Positions 15,410 to 24,640 of a DNA stretch of 56,048 bases are shown here, in pieces; positions within the stretch are counted from its first letter, which is position 1; each line of letters starts with the position of its first letter. The stretch is from Thermoflexales bacterium (GTDB lineage Bacteria > Chloroflexota > Anaerolineae > J036 > Brachytrichaceae): contig JANWVJ010000005.1 in assembly GCA_025056895.1 (NCBI GenBank), positions 1 to 56,048 of the forward strand, given 5' to 3'. The notes below the pieces were generated by a model, which made no database searches, was not told where the DNA came from, and saw nothing but the letters and a program-made list of their open reading frames with translations. The position numbers were made by a program, and so were the translations under genes.

Positions 15410-17618
15410 GGTTGTCGATGCATCCCAGGAGTTGATGCAAAGACAAGCCGCCGGAGCGCGTCACGCCGATGGCGCTGCTGACGATCGGTTGACCGGCCGG
15501 ATCGCGCGCTGAGACCACAATCACCGGAATTGACTTGAGATCGGGATCATTGTGTTTCATCGCCAGCAATTGAAATCCGTTCACGTCCGGCATGACCAAA
15601 TCCAACACCACCACATCCGGTCGCTGGCTACGCATCAATTCAACAGCCTGCCGGGCGTCTTCAGCGGTCAACACGAAATAGCCATGCGGTGGGCCGGACA
15701 ACATCCGCCAGTACAAGCGTCGAGCATCCGGCTCATCATCTACGACCAAGATCACGCGCCGGCCACCGCTCGCCGACGCATGGGAGTCGTTGCCAATGGC
15801 GCGTTCGATGGATTTAAGCAGCTCCTCCTGATCGATCGGCTTGACCAAGTAATCTGACACACCCAGATCATTCGCCACGTCTGCGTGGCCGGCGACAGCG
15901 CAAACCATGAGCGGCGTGCCATATGGCAGCCTATCGGCTGCACCCAGTTGTAGCAGCCACTCCTCGGTGTGCAGAGTATTCACGATGAGCATATAGGCCG
16001 GCGCGCGCGCCAGTTCATCCAGAGCGGTTGATAGGTCGGGCGCGCAGACAACCTCGATTCCTTCCAGATAGCGCATCAGTAGGCGTTGCAAAACTCCGGT
16101 TGAATCGACGACCATCAGTCTGGGCTTGAGCGCAGGCAGAGTTGTGGGCACATAGTCGTGCTGCAAAGCAAGCCAATCGGGATTGAGCCAACGCGCAGCG
16201 TTGCTTGGTGGAGGAGAGGTATCAAGCGGCAGGGTGAAGAAAAACGTGGCGCCCTGGCCGGGCGTGCTCTCGAACCACATGCGCCCGCCGTGGAGTTCGA
16301 CAAAACGCTTGCTGATGGTCAGACCTAAACCGCTGCCCCCATGCCGTCGGCGAATGGAGCCGTCTAATTGCTGAAAAGGTTGAAACACCCTTTCCTTGTC
16401 TGCCTCGGCAATGCCCGGCCCGGTGTCGGCGACGCTGACCACAATCTCATTCGCTTCAGGGTGATGCACCACCGAGACGGTCGTGCCGCCGCGCTCGGTG
16501 AAGCGGCCGGCGTTGCTCAACAAATTCAGCAGTACCTCGCGGATGCGGGTGCGATCGCACGAAACAGCCGGCAAATCATCAGGCAGATGTGCGTGCAACG
16601 ACAAGCCTTTTGACTGGAATAACGGACGCACGGCAGTTGTGGCCGCCTCGACGATTTCTCTGAGATTGACGCGCTCCTTAACCACTGCCATACGGCCGGC
16701 TTCAATTTGGCTCAGATCGAGCACGTCATCGATCAAGTCGGACAAGTGGCGGCTGTTGCGCAGAATCACCGCCAGATCAGCCATGAGTGGAGGAGGAATA
16801 GGCGCGCCGTAAACCTGGGGGGCGTTCAGGACCATCTCGCTGAAGCCGATGATCATGTTGAGTGGCGTGCGCAGCTCATGGCTGACGTTAGCCACAAATT
16901 GTTCTTTGGCTCGCAGGGCCTCTTCAGCGGTTTGACGCAGGCCATCTGCAATGTGAGTCAGACGCATCAACTGCAGATTGGCACTCTTCAAATCATTCAG
17001 TGTTTGAGTCAACTGCACGTGCGTGTTTTGAATGTGTTCGAATAAATCATGCTCACGCGCATATCCCTCCCACACCCAGCGCACAGTAGTCAACAAGGGC
17101 TGTAAAGCCGCCCACGACATGCCGGCAGTGCCCCAAACGGCAATCAGCGCGATGAGACGAAGCTCAGCCGAGGCCGGCAGCACAAAATCGGGCAGCAGCA
17201 CAATGAGCAGAGAACATCCTGTAGCCAGAGACAAGCCGGCCGCTCCGCCCAGCATCAACGTCGCCAGCCCAACCGGCAGGGCGAGCAGCGGCAGCGCCAA
17301 CGTTAGTCCAGCCCAAGCCACCGTGGCGAATGCCAGCGCTGTAGCGCTGAATGTCAGCACGAGCACAGCAGCACGGTAATAGCGCCGGCGCAGCCACCAC
17401 ACGAGGCCGGTCAGCCCAAAGGTGACAAGCGCCAATATCAGGCTGTGATCCAAATGAACCGATTGCGCGGACAAACCGGCCATACAAGCGCCGAACAGAA
17501 ACAGCCCTACCACGGCCCATAACAGAACTTCATTTTGAAGCTGCCGCAGCGTCTGTTGTAACTCGGCCGGCCAGCTCGCCTTTGCGGCCGGCGATGACAC
17601 AGAGTCTCTCATCGCCAT
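15339..17618 (-). CDS. Membrane hybrid histidine kinase with two receiver domains
   Basis: The 759-residue protein begins with about six hydrophobic segments (residues 30-195), then a coiled stretch. A HisKA domain follows with the phosphorylated His in ANVSHELRTPLN near residue 246. The ATPase domain has VLLNLLSNAGRFT, VADTGPGIA and GGSGLGLTISK. Two receivers complete it. The first (about residues 505-620) has Asn (LIVNTLH) where the phosphoacceptor Asp belongs, so it is probably not phosphorylated. The second (about 630-740) keeps VVDDEPDA, VLDLVMPDVNG and a following Ser. The signal is unknown. Its 5' end faces the sugar importer operon across a region with three 11-bp repeats, which points to possible control of that operon. 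Confidence 0.9.
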   Translation of the reverse strand: MAMRDSVSSPAAKASWPAELQQTLRQLQNEVLLWAVVGLFLFGACMAGLSAQSVHLDHSLILALVTFGLTGLVWWLRRRYYRAAVLVLTFSATALAFATVAWAGLTLALPLLALPVGLATLMLGGAAGLSLATGCSLLIVLLPDFVLPASAELRLIALIAVWGTAGMSWAALQPLLTTVRWVWEGYAREHDLFEHIQNTHVQLTQTLNDLKSANLQLMRLTHIADGLRQTAEEALRAKEQFVANVSHELRTPLNMIIGFSEMVLNAPQVYGAPIPPPLMADLAVILRNSRHLSDLIDDVLDLSQIEAGRMAVVKERVNLREIVEAATTAVRPLFQSKGLSLHAHLPDDLPAVSCDRTRIREVLLNLLSNAGRFTERGGTTVSVVHHPEANEIVVSVADTGPGIAEADKERVFQPFQQLDGSIRRRHGGSGLGLTISKRFVELHGGRMWFESTPGQGATFFFTLPLDTSPPPSNAARWLNPDWLALQHDYVPTTLPALKPRLMVVDSTGVLQRLLMRYLEGIEVVCAPDLSTALDELARAPAYMLIVNTLHTEEWLLQLGAADRLPYGTPLMVCAVAGHADVANDLGVSDYLVKPIDQEELLKSIERAIGNDSHASASGGRRVILVVDDEPDARRLYWRMLSGPPHGYFVLTAEDARQAVELMRSQRPDVVVLDLVMPDVNGFQLLAMKHNDPDLKSIPVIVVSARDPAGQPIVSSAIGVTRSGGLSLHQLLGCIDNLSRLLSPAPPRSADRAQPADARG

Positions 17619-17662
17619 CCTCTTCGCTGCCTCCTCTCCTGCTCTCCCGCTCTCCTAACGAT

Positions 17663-17695
17663 GTCCGTTTTTTGTCCCATTTTTGACCCGTTTTA
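17663..17695. repeat. Three tandem 11-bp repeats in a divergent promoter region
   Basis: GTCCGTTTTTT (17663-17673), GTCCCATTTTT (17674-17684) and GACCCGTTTTA (17685-17695) follow one another with an exact 11-base period. They lie 45 bases before the histidine kinase start and about 117 before the permease start. Direct repeats of 11 bases are the layout bound by OmpR/PhoB-type response regulators, which makes an operator plausible. The rest of the 17619-17812 gap shows no gene. Confidence 0.55.
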
Positions 17696-17812
17696 CTACA
17701 CAAACGCCGACAGCTTGCTACCATTTTGCATGTGATCCATTTGACCGATGCACCGACAGCCGGCCGCTCGACCGTACACGGCACCGCCCGCCAAATGAGG
17801 AGGGGAAGGCTT

Positions 17813-18715
17813 ATGCGTGCCGTGCAGCGCAACCTGCCCTTTCTGTTAATGGCATCTCCGGCTCTATTGGTGCTGCTGGTGTTCAGCTACTTGCCCATGT
17901 TCGGTATCATCATCGCTTTCAAAGACTTTCGGGCAAACTTGGGCATCTTCGGCAGCGAGTGGGTTGGGCTTAAGAACTTCGAGTTTTTGCTGCGCTCGCC
18001 GGCGTTGGCCCGCATCACCACCAATACGCTGTTCCTCAACACATTGTTTATCTTCACCGGCCTGATCGCGTCAGTCGGGCTGGCGTTGTTGTTGAATGAA
18101 GTGCGGCTCAAGTTAGCAGCGCGCACCTACCAGACGGTCGTTTTCTTTCCCTACTTTATCTCGTGGGTGATCGTCGGCTATTTCTCATTTGCGCTGCTCA
18201 ATTCTGACAACGGCTTGGTAAACCGCGTGCTGCAACAGGTAGGCGTCGAGCCGGTGGCGTGGTACAGCTCGCCGCAGTATTGGCCGGCCATTCTGACGGT
18301 GACGCATGTGTGGAAGAGCGTTGGCTATGGCAGCGTGATCTATCTGGCCGCCATGCTCGGCATCAACCAGGAGTATTACGAAGCGGCCATGCTCGACGGG
18401 GCGAACAAGCTGCAACAGATTCGCTACATTACCTTGCCGCACCTGGTGCCGGTGATGACGATTCTGACTCTGTTGGCAATCGGCCGGATTTTTTACGCTG
18501 ACTTTGGCTTGTTCTACTACGTCACGCGCGACAACAGTCTGCTGTACTCCACAACTGACGTGATTGATACGTATGTATACCGCGCTCTGCGCGTCAACGC
18601 GGATATCGGCATGGCAGCCGCTGCCGGATTGTATCAGTCGGTGGTCGGCTTTGTTCTGATTTTGGCGTCGAACTGGCTGGTCAAGCGCATCGACCCAGAT
18701 CGCTCACTGTTTTAG
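17813..18715 (+). CDS. ABC transporter permease, LplB-type (carbohydrate importer)
   Basis: The 300-residue protein has six or so membrane segments and belongs to the MalF/LplB-type permeases. Its N-terminal motif FSYLPMFGIIIAFKDF is characteristic of the LplB/polysaccharide group, and the EAA loop reads YYEAAMLDGANKLQQIRYIT. The ATG at 17813 is chosen because TGAGGAGGGG lies seven bases upstream; the open frame begins earlier at 17726. The second permease and a binding lipoprotein follow. No ATPase gene is in the cluster, as is common for systems sharing an MsmX-type ATPase. Confidence 0.9.
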   Translation: MRAVQRNLPFLLMASPALLVLLVFSYLPMFGIIIAFKDFRANLGIFGSEWVGLKNFEFLLRSPALARITTNTLFLNTLFIFTGLIASVGLALLLNEVRLKLAARTYQTVVFFPYFISWVIVGYFSFALLNSDNGLVNRVLQQVGVEPVAWYSSPQYWPAILTVTHVWKSVGYGSVIYLAAMLGINQEYYEAAMLDGANKLQQIRYITLPHLVPVMTILTLLAIGRIFYADFGLFYYVTRDNSLLYSTTDVIDTYVYRALRVNADIGMAAAAGLYQSVVGFVLILASNWLVKRIDPDRSLF

Positions 18716-18727
18716 GAGGCTTAAACC

Positions 18728-19648
18728 GTGCACAGAGCGCTGCCGGTCAGAACCGCTCACTCACGAGGTTGGCTATCCCGGCATGTCGGGCAGCTTGGCC
18801 TACACAGTGTGCTGGTCGCAATCAGTGTCCTCTTTTTGATTCCGTTGTTGGTGGTAGTGGCGGCGTCATTCAGCGACGAAGTGGCACTGACCCGCAACGG
18901 ATATGGACTGTGGCCATCTCAGTTCAGCCTGGATGCCTACACCTACATTTTGGCCGATCCGAGCCAGATTCTGCGCGCCTATGGCATCACGATCTCGGTG
19001 ACGCTGATCGGCACAGTGCTGGGCTTGATGGTAATGTCGTTGCTGGCGTATGCGTTGGCGCGGCAAGATTTCACCTGGCGGAGACCGGTGGCGTTCTTCG
19101 TTTTCTTTACCATGCTGTTCAACGGCGGCCTGGTACCGACCTACATCCTGATTACCCAGCAGTTACGCCTGCGCGACACATTATGGGTGCTGATCTTGCC
19201 TTACCTGGTTGTGCCGTGGTTTGTGTTTCTGTTGCGCACGTACTTTCAGACGTTGCCCAAAGAGTTCATCGAATCGGCCCGCATCGATGGAGCGAATGAG
19301 TGGCAGATCTACCGCAGCATCATCATGCCGTTGTCCACACCGGCCCTTGCGACGATCGGCCTGTTCTGCGTCCTGATGTACTGGAACGACTGGTGGCTGG
19401 CCTTGCTATACATCAATGAGCCGAGGCTGTATCCGTTGCAGTATTTGTTGTTTGCGATTCTGAAAAACGCTGAGTTTCTAAGCACAAACAGCAGCGCTTC
19501 GGCCATGCTGACTTCTGTGCGCGTGCCGTTACAGACGACGCGGATGGCAATGGCTGTGGTGGCCATCGGACCGGTTGCGATCGCGTTCTTGGCGCTCCAG
19601 CGTTATTTCGTGCGCGGCATCACGCTGGGCGGTATCAAAGGTGAATGA
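18728..19648 (+). CDS. ABC transporter permease, YtcP/MalG-type (carbohydrate importer)
   Basis: The 306-residue partner permease starts with GTG, supported by AGGAGG overlapping the previous stop. It has the typical FTMLFNGGLVPTYILITQQL segment and an EAA loop FIESARIDGANEWQIYRSII. The C terminus ends in LGGIKGE, typical of YtcP-like permeases. It should pair with the preceding LplB-type subunit to import oligosaccharides or similar compounds. The 220 bases after it hold no gene but probably the leader of the binding-protein gene. Confidence 0.9.
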   Translation: MHRALPVRTAHSRGWLSRHVGQLGLHSVLVAISVLFLIPLLVVVAASFSDEVALTRNGYGLWPSQFSLDAYTYILADPSQILRAYGITISVTLIGTVLGLMVMSLLAYALARQDFTWRRPVAFFVFFTMLFNGGLVPTYILITQQLRLRDTLWVLILPYLVVPWFVFLLRTYFQTLPKEFIESARIDGANEWQIYRSIIMPLSTPALATIGLFCVLMYWNDWWLALLYINEPRLYPLQYLLFAILKNAEFLSTNSSASAMLTSVRVPLQTTRMAMAVVAIGPVAIAFLALQRYFVRGITLGGIKGE

Positions 19649-19868
19649 AGGGCGTGCCGGCAGCACCTCGCATCACTCACGCAAGCCCAACTTGTCACAA
19701 GAGAACCGGTTGTGCGCCTGCCAGATTAAACCCACTAAGGAGGTGGTCAGGGGACAAAACTGAACGATACAGACGGTTAGACGTACAGATTTTTACCGGT
19801 TATTTGTTGAAGTGATTCGTTGTCACATCTACTACTCATCTCACTTACTCTTGGAGGAGCGAAGGATC

Positions 19869-21374
19869 ATGTCCAGGATGATTAAACAGATTGTTACCGG
19901 CGCACTCATCGGCGTGCTGTTGGCCGCGTGCGCCGCACCCAGAGCCGTTGAGGCTCCCAAGCCGGCCGAGCCAGCCGGCCAACCGGCCGAGCTGCCGCCC
20001 GTCACCATCACCTACACCTATGGCGGGACGGTGTTCAAGGATGTTGACATGGTGTCCGAGGCGTTGAGCGCCATCGCCCAGAAGAAGATCAACGCCACCA
20101 TCAAGCTCAAACCGATCGACTGGGGCGCGTATGATGAGAAGATGAAGCTGGCGTTCGCTGCCGGCGAGGAGTGCGATATCGTCTTCACCGCGCCGTGGAT
20201 TAACAACTACATCCAGAACATCGCTAACGGAAACATTATTCCGCTCGACGACTTGCTGCCCAAATACGCCCCCGGCCTGTGGAAGAGCATGCCTGAATCA
20301 AGCTGGGATGCGGCGCGCGTGGGCGGCAAGATTTACGGCGTGCTGAACCAGCAAATCTGGGTTAAGCCGTTTGGCTTTCTGGTGCGCAAAGATCTGGCCG
20401 ACAAATATGGTCTGGATGTCAACACAATCCAGAAGTATGAAGACCTCGAACCGTTCCTCAAGGCGGTGCAGGAAGGCGAGCCGGACGTTATTCCGCTCAC
20501 ATCGGCTTACAACTGGATGTTCGAGACGGCCGGCTTTGATCCGATCGTCAGCCAGCAGGTTCCTGCGGCGATTCGGTATGACGACAAAGACTTAAAAGTG
20601 CTCAATGTCGTTGCCACGCCGGAATTCAAGGCCTCGGTCGAACTGGCGCGCAAGTGGTATCTGGCCGGTTATGCGCCGAAGGACAAGATCGAGCCGGCAG
20701 ACGGTGAAGCCATGTGGCGCGCCGGCAAGTTCGCCATGCAACTGGCTGTCGTAATCAAGCCCGGCGGCGACATCGAGTCCCGCCAGCGCTCTGGTCAAGA
20801 GGTGTATCAGAAGTCGGTCACCCAGCCGTTCCTGACTACGGCCGCAGCCAGCGCCACGATGAACGCCATTTGCCGCACCTCGAAGAACCCCGAACGCGCC
20901 ATGATGGTGCTGGAGCTGCTCAACACCGATGTCGAGTTCTACAACCTGATCAGCAAAGGCATCGAAGGCCGGCACTGGGAATGGGCCGACAAGGAGAACA
21001 AGGTGATCAAGCCTGGCCCGAACAACGCCGACTACAACCCCAATACCGACTGGGAGTTCGGCAACCAGTTCAACGCCTACTACATCGACCCCGAACAGGC
21101 CGCCCAAAAGGTATGGGAAGCGACTTACAAGCTCAACAATGAGTCTCCACCTTCAGCGGCGCTTGGCTTTAACTTCAACCCCGACCCGGTGAAGACCGAG
21201 CTGGCCAATGTGGCGGCGGTGGTGAAGGAGTTTGGCGAGCCGCTCACGAACGGCATGGTTGATCCGGCAACGGCACTGCCTGAGTATCTGAAGCGCCTGG
21301 ATGAGGCCGGCTTGCAAACCATCATCGCGGAGACGCAAAAGCAGTTGAACGAGTGGGCGCAGAGCAAGAAGTAA
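19869..21374 (+). CDS. Extracellular solute-binding lipoprotein of the LplA type
   Basis: The 501-residue protein has a signal peptide ending in LLAACAAP, so Cys of the lipobox is lipid-modified and the protein is held outside the membrane. The mature part shows features of family 1 sugar-binding proteins close to LplA: TYTYGGTVFKDVDMVSEAL, KLKPIDWGAYDEKMKLAFAA with CDIVFTAPW, and QIWVKPFGFLVRKDLADKYG. The ATG at 19869 follows GGAGGAGCGAAGG; the frame opens at 19812. Placement after two permease genes and before a strong terminator fits a high-expression binding protein. The ligand is not predictable. Confidence 0.9.
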   Translation: MSRMIKQIVTGALIGVLLAACAAPRAVEAPKPAEPAGQPAELPPVTITYTYGGTVFKDVDMVSEALSAIAQKKINATIKLKPIDWGAYDEKMKLAFAAGEECDIVFTAPWINNYIQNIANGNIIPLDDLLPKYAPGLWKSMPESSWDAARVGGKIYGVLNQQIWVKPFGFLVRKDLADKYGLDVNTIQKYEDLEPFLKAVQEGEPDVIPLTSAYNWMFETAGFDPIVSQQVPAAIRYDDKDLKVLNVVATPEFKASVELARKWYLAGYAPKDKIEPADGEAMWRAGKFAMQLAVVIKPGGDIESRQRSGQEVYQKSVTQPFLTTAAASATMNAICRTSKNPERAMMVLELLNTDVEFYNLISKGIEGRHWEWADKENKVIKPGPNNADYNPNTDWEFGNQFNAYYIDPEQAAQKVWEATYKLNNESPPSAALGFNFNPDPVKTELANVAAVVKEFGEPLTNGMVDPATALPEYLKRLDEAGLQTIIAETQKQLNEWAQSKK

Positions 21375-21402
21375 TCCTAAACTGAAACCCGACTCTGCGT
21401 GC

Positions 21403-21440
21403 AACTGGGGCAGCCGTCTCGGCTGCCCCAGTTCTTTTTT
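21403..21440 (+). terminator. Strong rho-independent terminator of the sugar importer operon
   Basis: A perfect 14-bp stem (21403-21416 with 21420-21433) closes a three-base loop and is followed by C and six T residues. It lies 28 bases after the binding-protein stop. Confidence 0.93.
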
Positions 21441-21461
21441 GCGTCCCTTCGGCGGTGACGG

Positions 21462-21634
21462 CTACGCGCGCCGATACGTCACTTGCACGATACCGCCGGC
21501 GTAGCTGTGTGTTGCCACCAGATGCAAGGCGGTTTGCCGGCGGATGCCGCCGGCGAACATGGATGCCGCCATTCATCTGCGCTGCCGATGAAACCGCCCA
21601 GCGTCGCCGCGATGTACAAAATCACATCGCTCAT
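21462..21634 (-). pseudogene. Remnant of a dihydrofolate-reductase-family (RibD C-terminal-like) gene
   Basis: On the minus strand the first 21 codons read MSDVILYIAATLGGFIGSAD, close to the start of stand-alone DHFR/RibD_C-fold proteins (typically VILYIATSLDGYIA). The last codons before the TAG at 21462-21464 read LHLVATHSYAGGIVQVTYRR, close to the C terminus of the same family (LVxTxxYxxGVVQLxYE). Only 173 bases lie between start and stop and the two ends are in different frames. About 130 internal codons are therefore missing, with a junction in a GC-rich GGCGGCATCC-type repeat around 21545-21575. It starts 13 bases after the alpha/beta hydrolase stop on the same strand, so the intact gene was probably the last of that operon. 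Confidence 0.72.
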
Positions 21635-21647
21635 CCTCACCTGCCTG

Positions 21648-23438
21648 TCAGGCAGACCGATCCCTTAGAAAGGCAATGAGCGCCTGCGCCACGTCATCCG
21701 GCGCTTCCTCGTGCGCGAGATGGCCGACTCCATCGATGACGTGCAGGCGCGCAGCCGGCAGAATATCGACCAGGCGCCGGCCATCGGCCACGGGGAAGAT
21801 CGGATCGCCGGCCCCCCACACCAGCAGCGTGGGCGCCGTCACACGCGCCAAATTGTGCGGCACCGGCTCGGCGCCGTCTTTGGGTGAGCGGCCCTGCCAT
21901 ACCTGTCCCCACACCGATCCTTTCACCACCATCGGCGCGCTGTAGCCGGCGGTCACCTCCGGCGTAATCCAATCGGTGCGTTGTGAGGCCGCCTTCAAAA
22001 AGGGGGTAATCAGCGCCGGCAGGGTGGTGTAAAACGCGATCACATATCCCAGAAACGGAATCTTGAGCAGTTGTGCAATGCCCGGCCGCGTCGTGGCGAA
22101 TGCTTCTGGCGAGATTGCGACGAGCGATAACACCCGTTGCGGAGCGATGATCGCGATCTGCATTCCCATCCGGCCCCCGAACGAATGACCGACAACGTGT
22201 GCGCGGTGTATGCCCAACGCATCCAACACGGCCAACATCCGCTCGGCTTGCCGGCGGGTATCGTACACCGGCGCACGCGGGCGATCCGACGCGCCATACC
22301 CGGGCTGGTCGGCAGTGATCACGCGAAAGCCGGCTTCCAGCAACGCGCGACGTATGTGCCGCCAGGTAAACGAATAGGCCCCGAAACCGTGCATCAACAA
22401 GACCGGCGGCCCGTCGCGCGGGCCGTCGTCGCTATACCAAACGTCGAGTACCAACCCATCTGCTTCGCGTAGCGTGACAAAGCGCTCGTCCCCCAACACG
22501 GTGCGCGCAAATTCACGCGGAGTGAGCCGTTCGCGCAGCGGCGTGAAGACATGGGCGCCGGCAATCCACAGCACGAACAACATCAACACCAGCACCAGCA
22601 CCGTAAGCGCCACATTGCCGGCGCTGTAAAACCACGTCGCCAGGCCGGCAGCCAGCCACAGCACGCCGAACAATCCCACCAACCAAACCGAACGATGTAT
22701 ATGAGGCGCGTTGCGCCGGCGCGTGATCCAGGTGAAGCCGAACGACACCAACAGCGGCAACATCGCTGCCGGTAGATGGCCCCACTGCAAAAACTCACGC
22801 ACCTGCCACCAGTAAAGCGGATACTTGATGAGCACCCACGGGGCATAGGTTTCCATGATGCCGATATCCAAGGCGTAGCGAGCGCGCCCCACCGGTTCGC
22901 CGTACACTGCCATGTAATAGCGCCCGGTTTGCGGCATGTGCAGCTCCATCTCGGCGCGCGGCCAAAAGGTCATCTGGGTGAAGATGTCAAAGTAGGGAGT
23001 CTGATTGTCGCTGGTGGCGGTGAGGATGCCCATGCCGGGCGGCAAAGGAAAAGGCGCGTCGCCGGCCGGCAACCCAGGCCCGATCAGAGCGATGATCGGC
23101 GCAAAGTGGCGCAAGTCCTCATGCGCCGGGATAAACATTTTGGCGCGAAATAGTTCGCCGGCCTCGTACTCGAAAGTCACCAAATCGACATCGTCCGGAC
23201 GTTCCAGCTCGCCCATCACAAACCACATGAACCATGGTTCGGGCAGATTGGGCATGGTTGGGTCGGTTGGATCGGCTAGAATCACGTCGGTGTAGTCGCC
23301 GGGCTCCAACACCGGGATTTCGGCGTGCGCAGGCCGAGCAGTGATCGCTACCCACATCAACCAGGCCAACGCAACACACACGACAAAAAAAGGGGCGTTC
23401 CGGCGAACGTCCCTCTGAAGCTGCCCCTCTTGTTGCAT
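21648..23438 (-). CDS. Membrane-bound alpha/beta hydrolase with an extracytoplasmic N-terminal region
   Basis: The 596-residue protein has an N-terminal signal anchor (about residues 15-40, ending ARPAHA) and a region of roughly 150 residues that may be extracytoplasmic. A cluster of hydrophobic helices follows (about residues 200-295), then an alpha/beta hydrolase domain from about residue 325 to the end. In the latter, HGFGAYSFTWRHI gives the oxyanion region, VVGHSFGGRMG the nucleophilic Ser near residue 420, WGAGDPIFP the acidic residue and GVGHLAHEE the catalytic His. It could hydrolyse an ester at the membrane; the substrate is unknown. It follows tgt by 32 bases and may be co-transcribed with it. 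Confidence 0.85.
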   Translation of the reverse strand: MQQEGQLQRDVRRNAPFFVVCVALAWLMWVAITARPAHAEIPVLEPGDYTDVILADPTDPTMPNLPEPWFMWFVMGELERPDDVDLVTFEYEAGELFRAKMFIPAHEDLRHFAPIIALIGPGLPAGDAPFPLPPGMGILTATSDNQTPYFDIFTQMTFWPRAEMELHMPQTGRYYMAVYGEPVGRARYALDIGIMETYAPWVLIKYPLYWWQVREFLQWGHLPAAMLPLLVSFGFTWITRRRNAPHIHRSVWLVGLFGVLWLAAGLATWFYSAGNVALTVLVLVLMLFVLWIAGAHVFTPLRERLTPREFARTVLGDERFVTLREADGLVLDVWYSDDGPRDGPPVLLMHGFGAYSFTWRHIRRALLEAGFRVITADQPGYGASDRPRAPVYDTRRQAERMLAVLDALGIHRAHVVGHSFGGRMGMQIAIIAPQRVLSLVAISPEAFATTRPGIAQLLKIPFLGYVIAFYTTLPALITPFLKAASQRTDWITPEVTAGYSAPMVVKGSVWGQVWQGRSPKDGAEPVPHNLARVTAPTLLVWGAGDPIFPVADGRRLVDILPAARLHVIDGVGHLAHEEAPDDVAQALIAFLRDRSA

Positions 23439-23470
23439 AGCTGCTTATTATCATCACCCAGCTCGTGGAA

Positions 23471-24613
<1,143 letters not shown>

Positions 24614-24640
24614 TCATAGCCGGCTGTGTAGGGTGTATGC

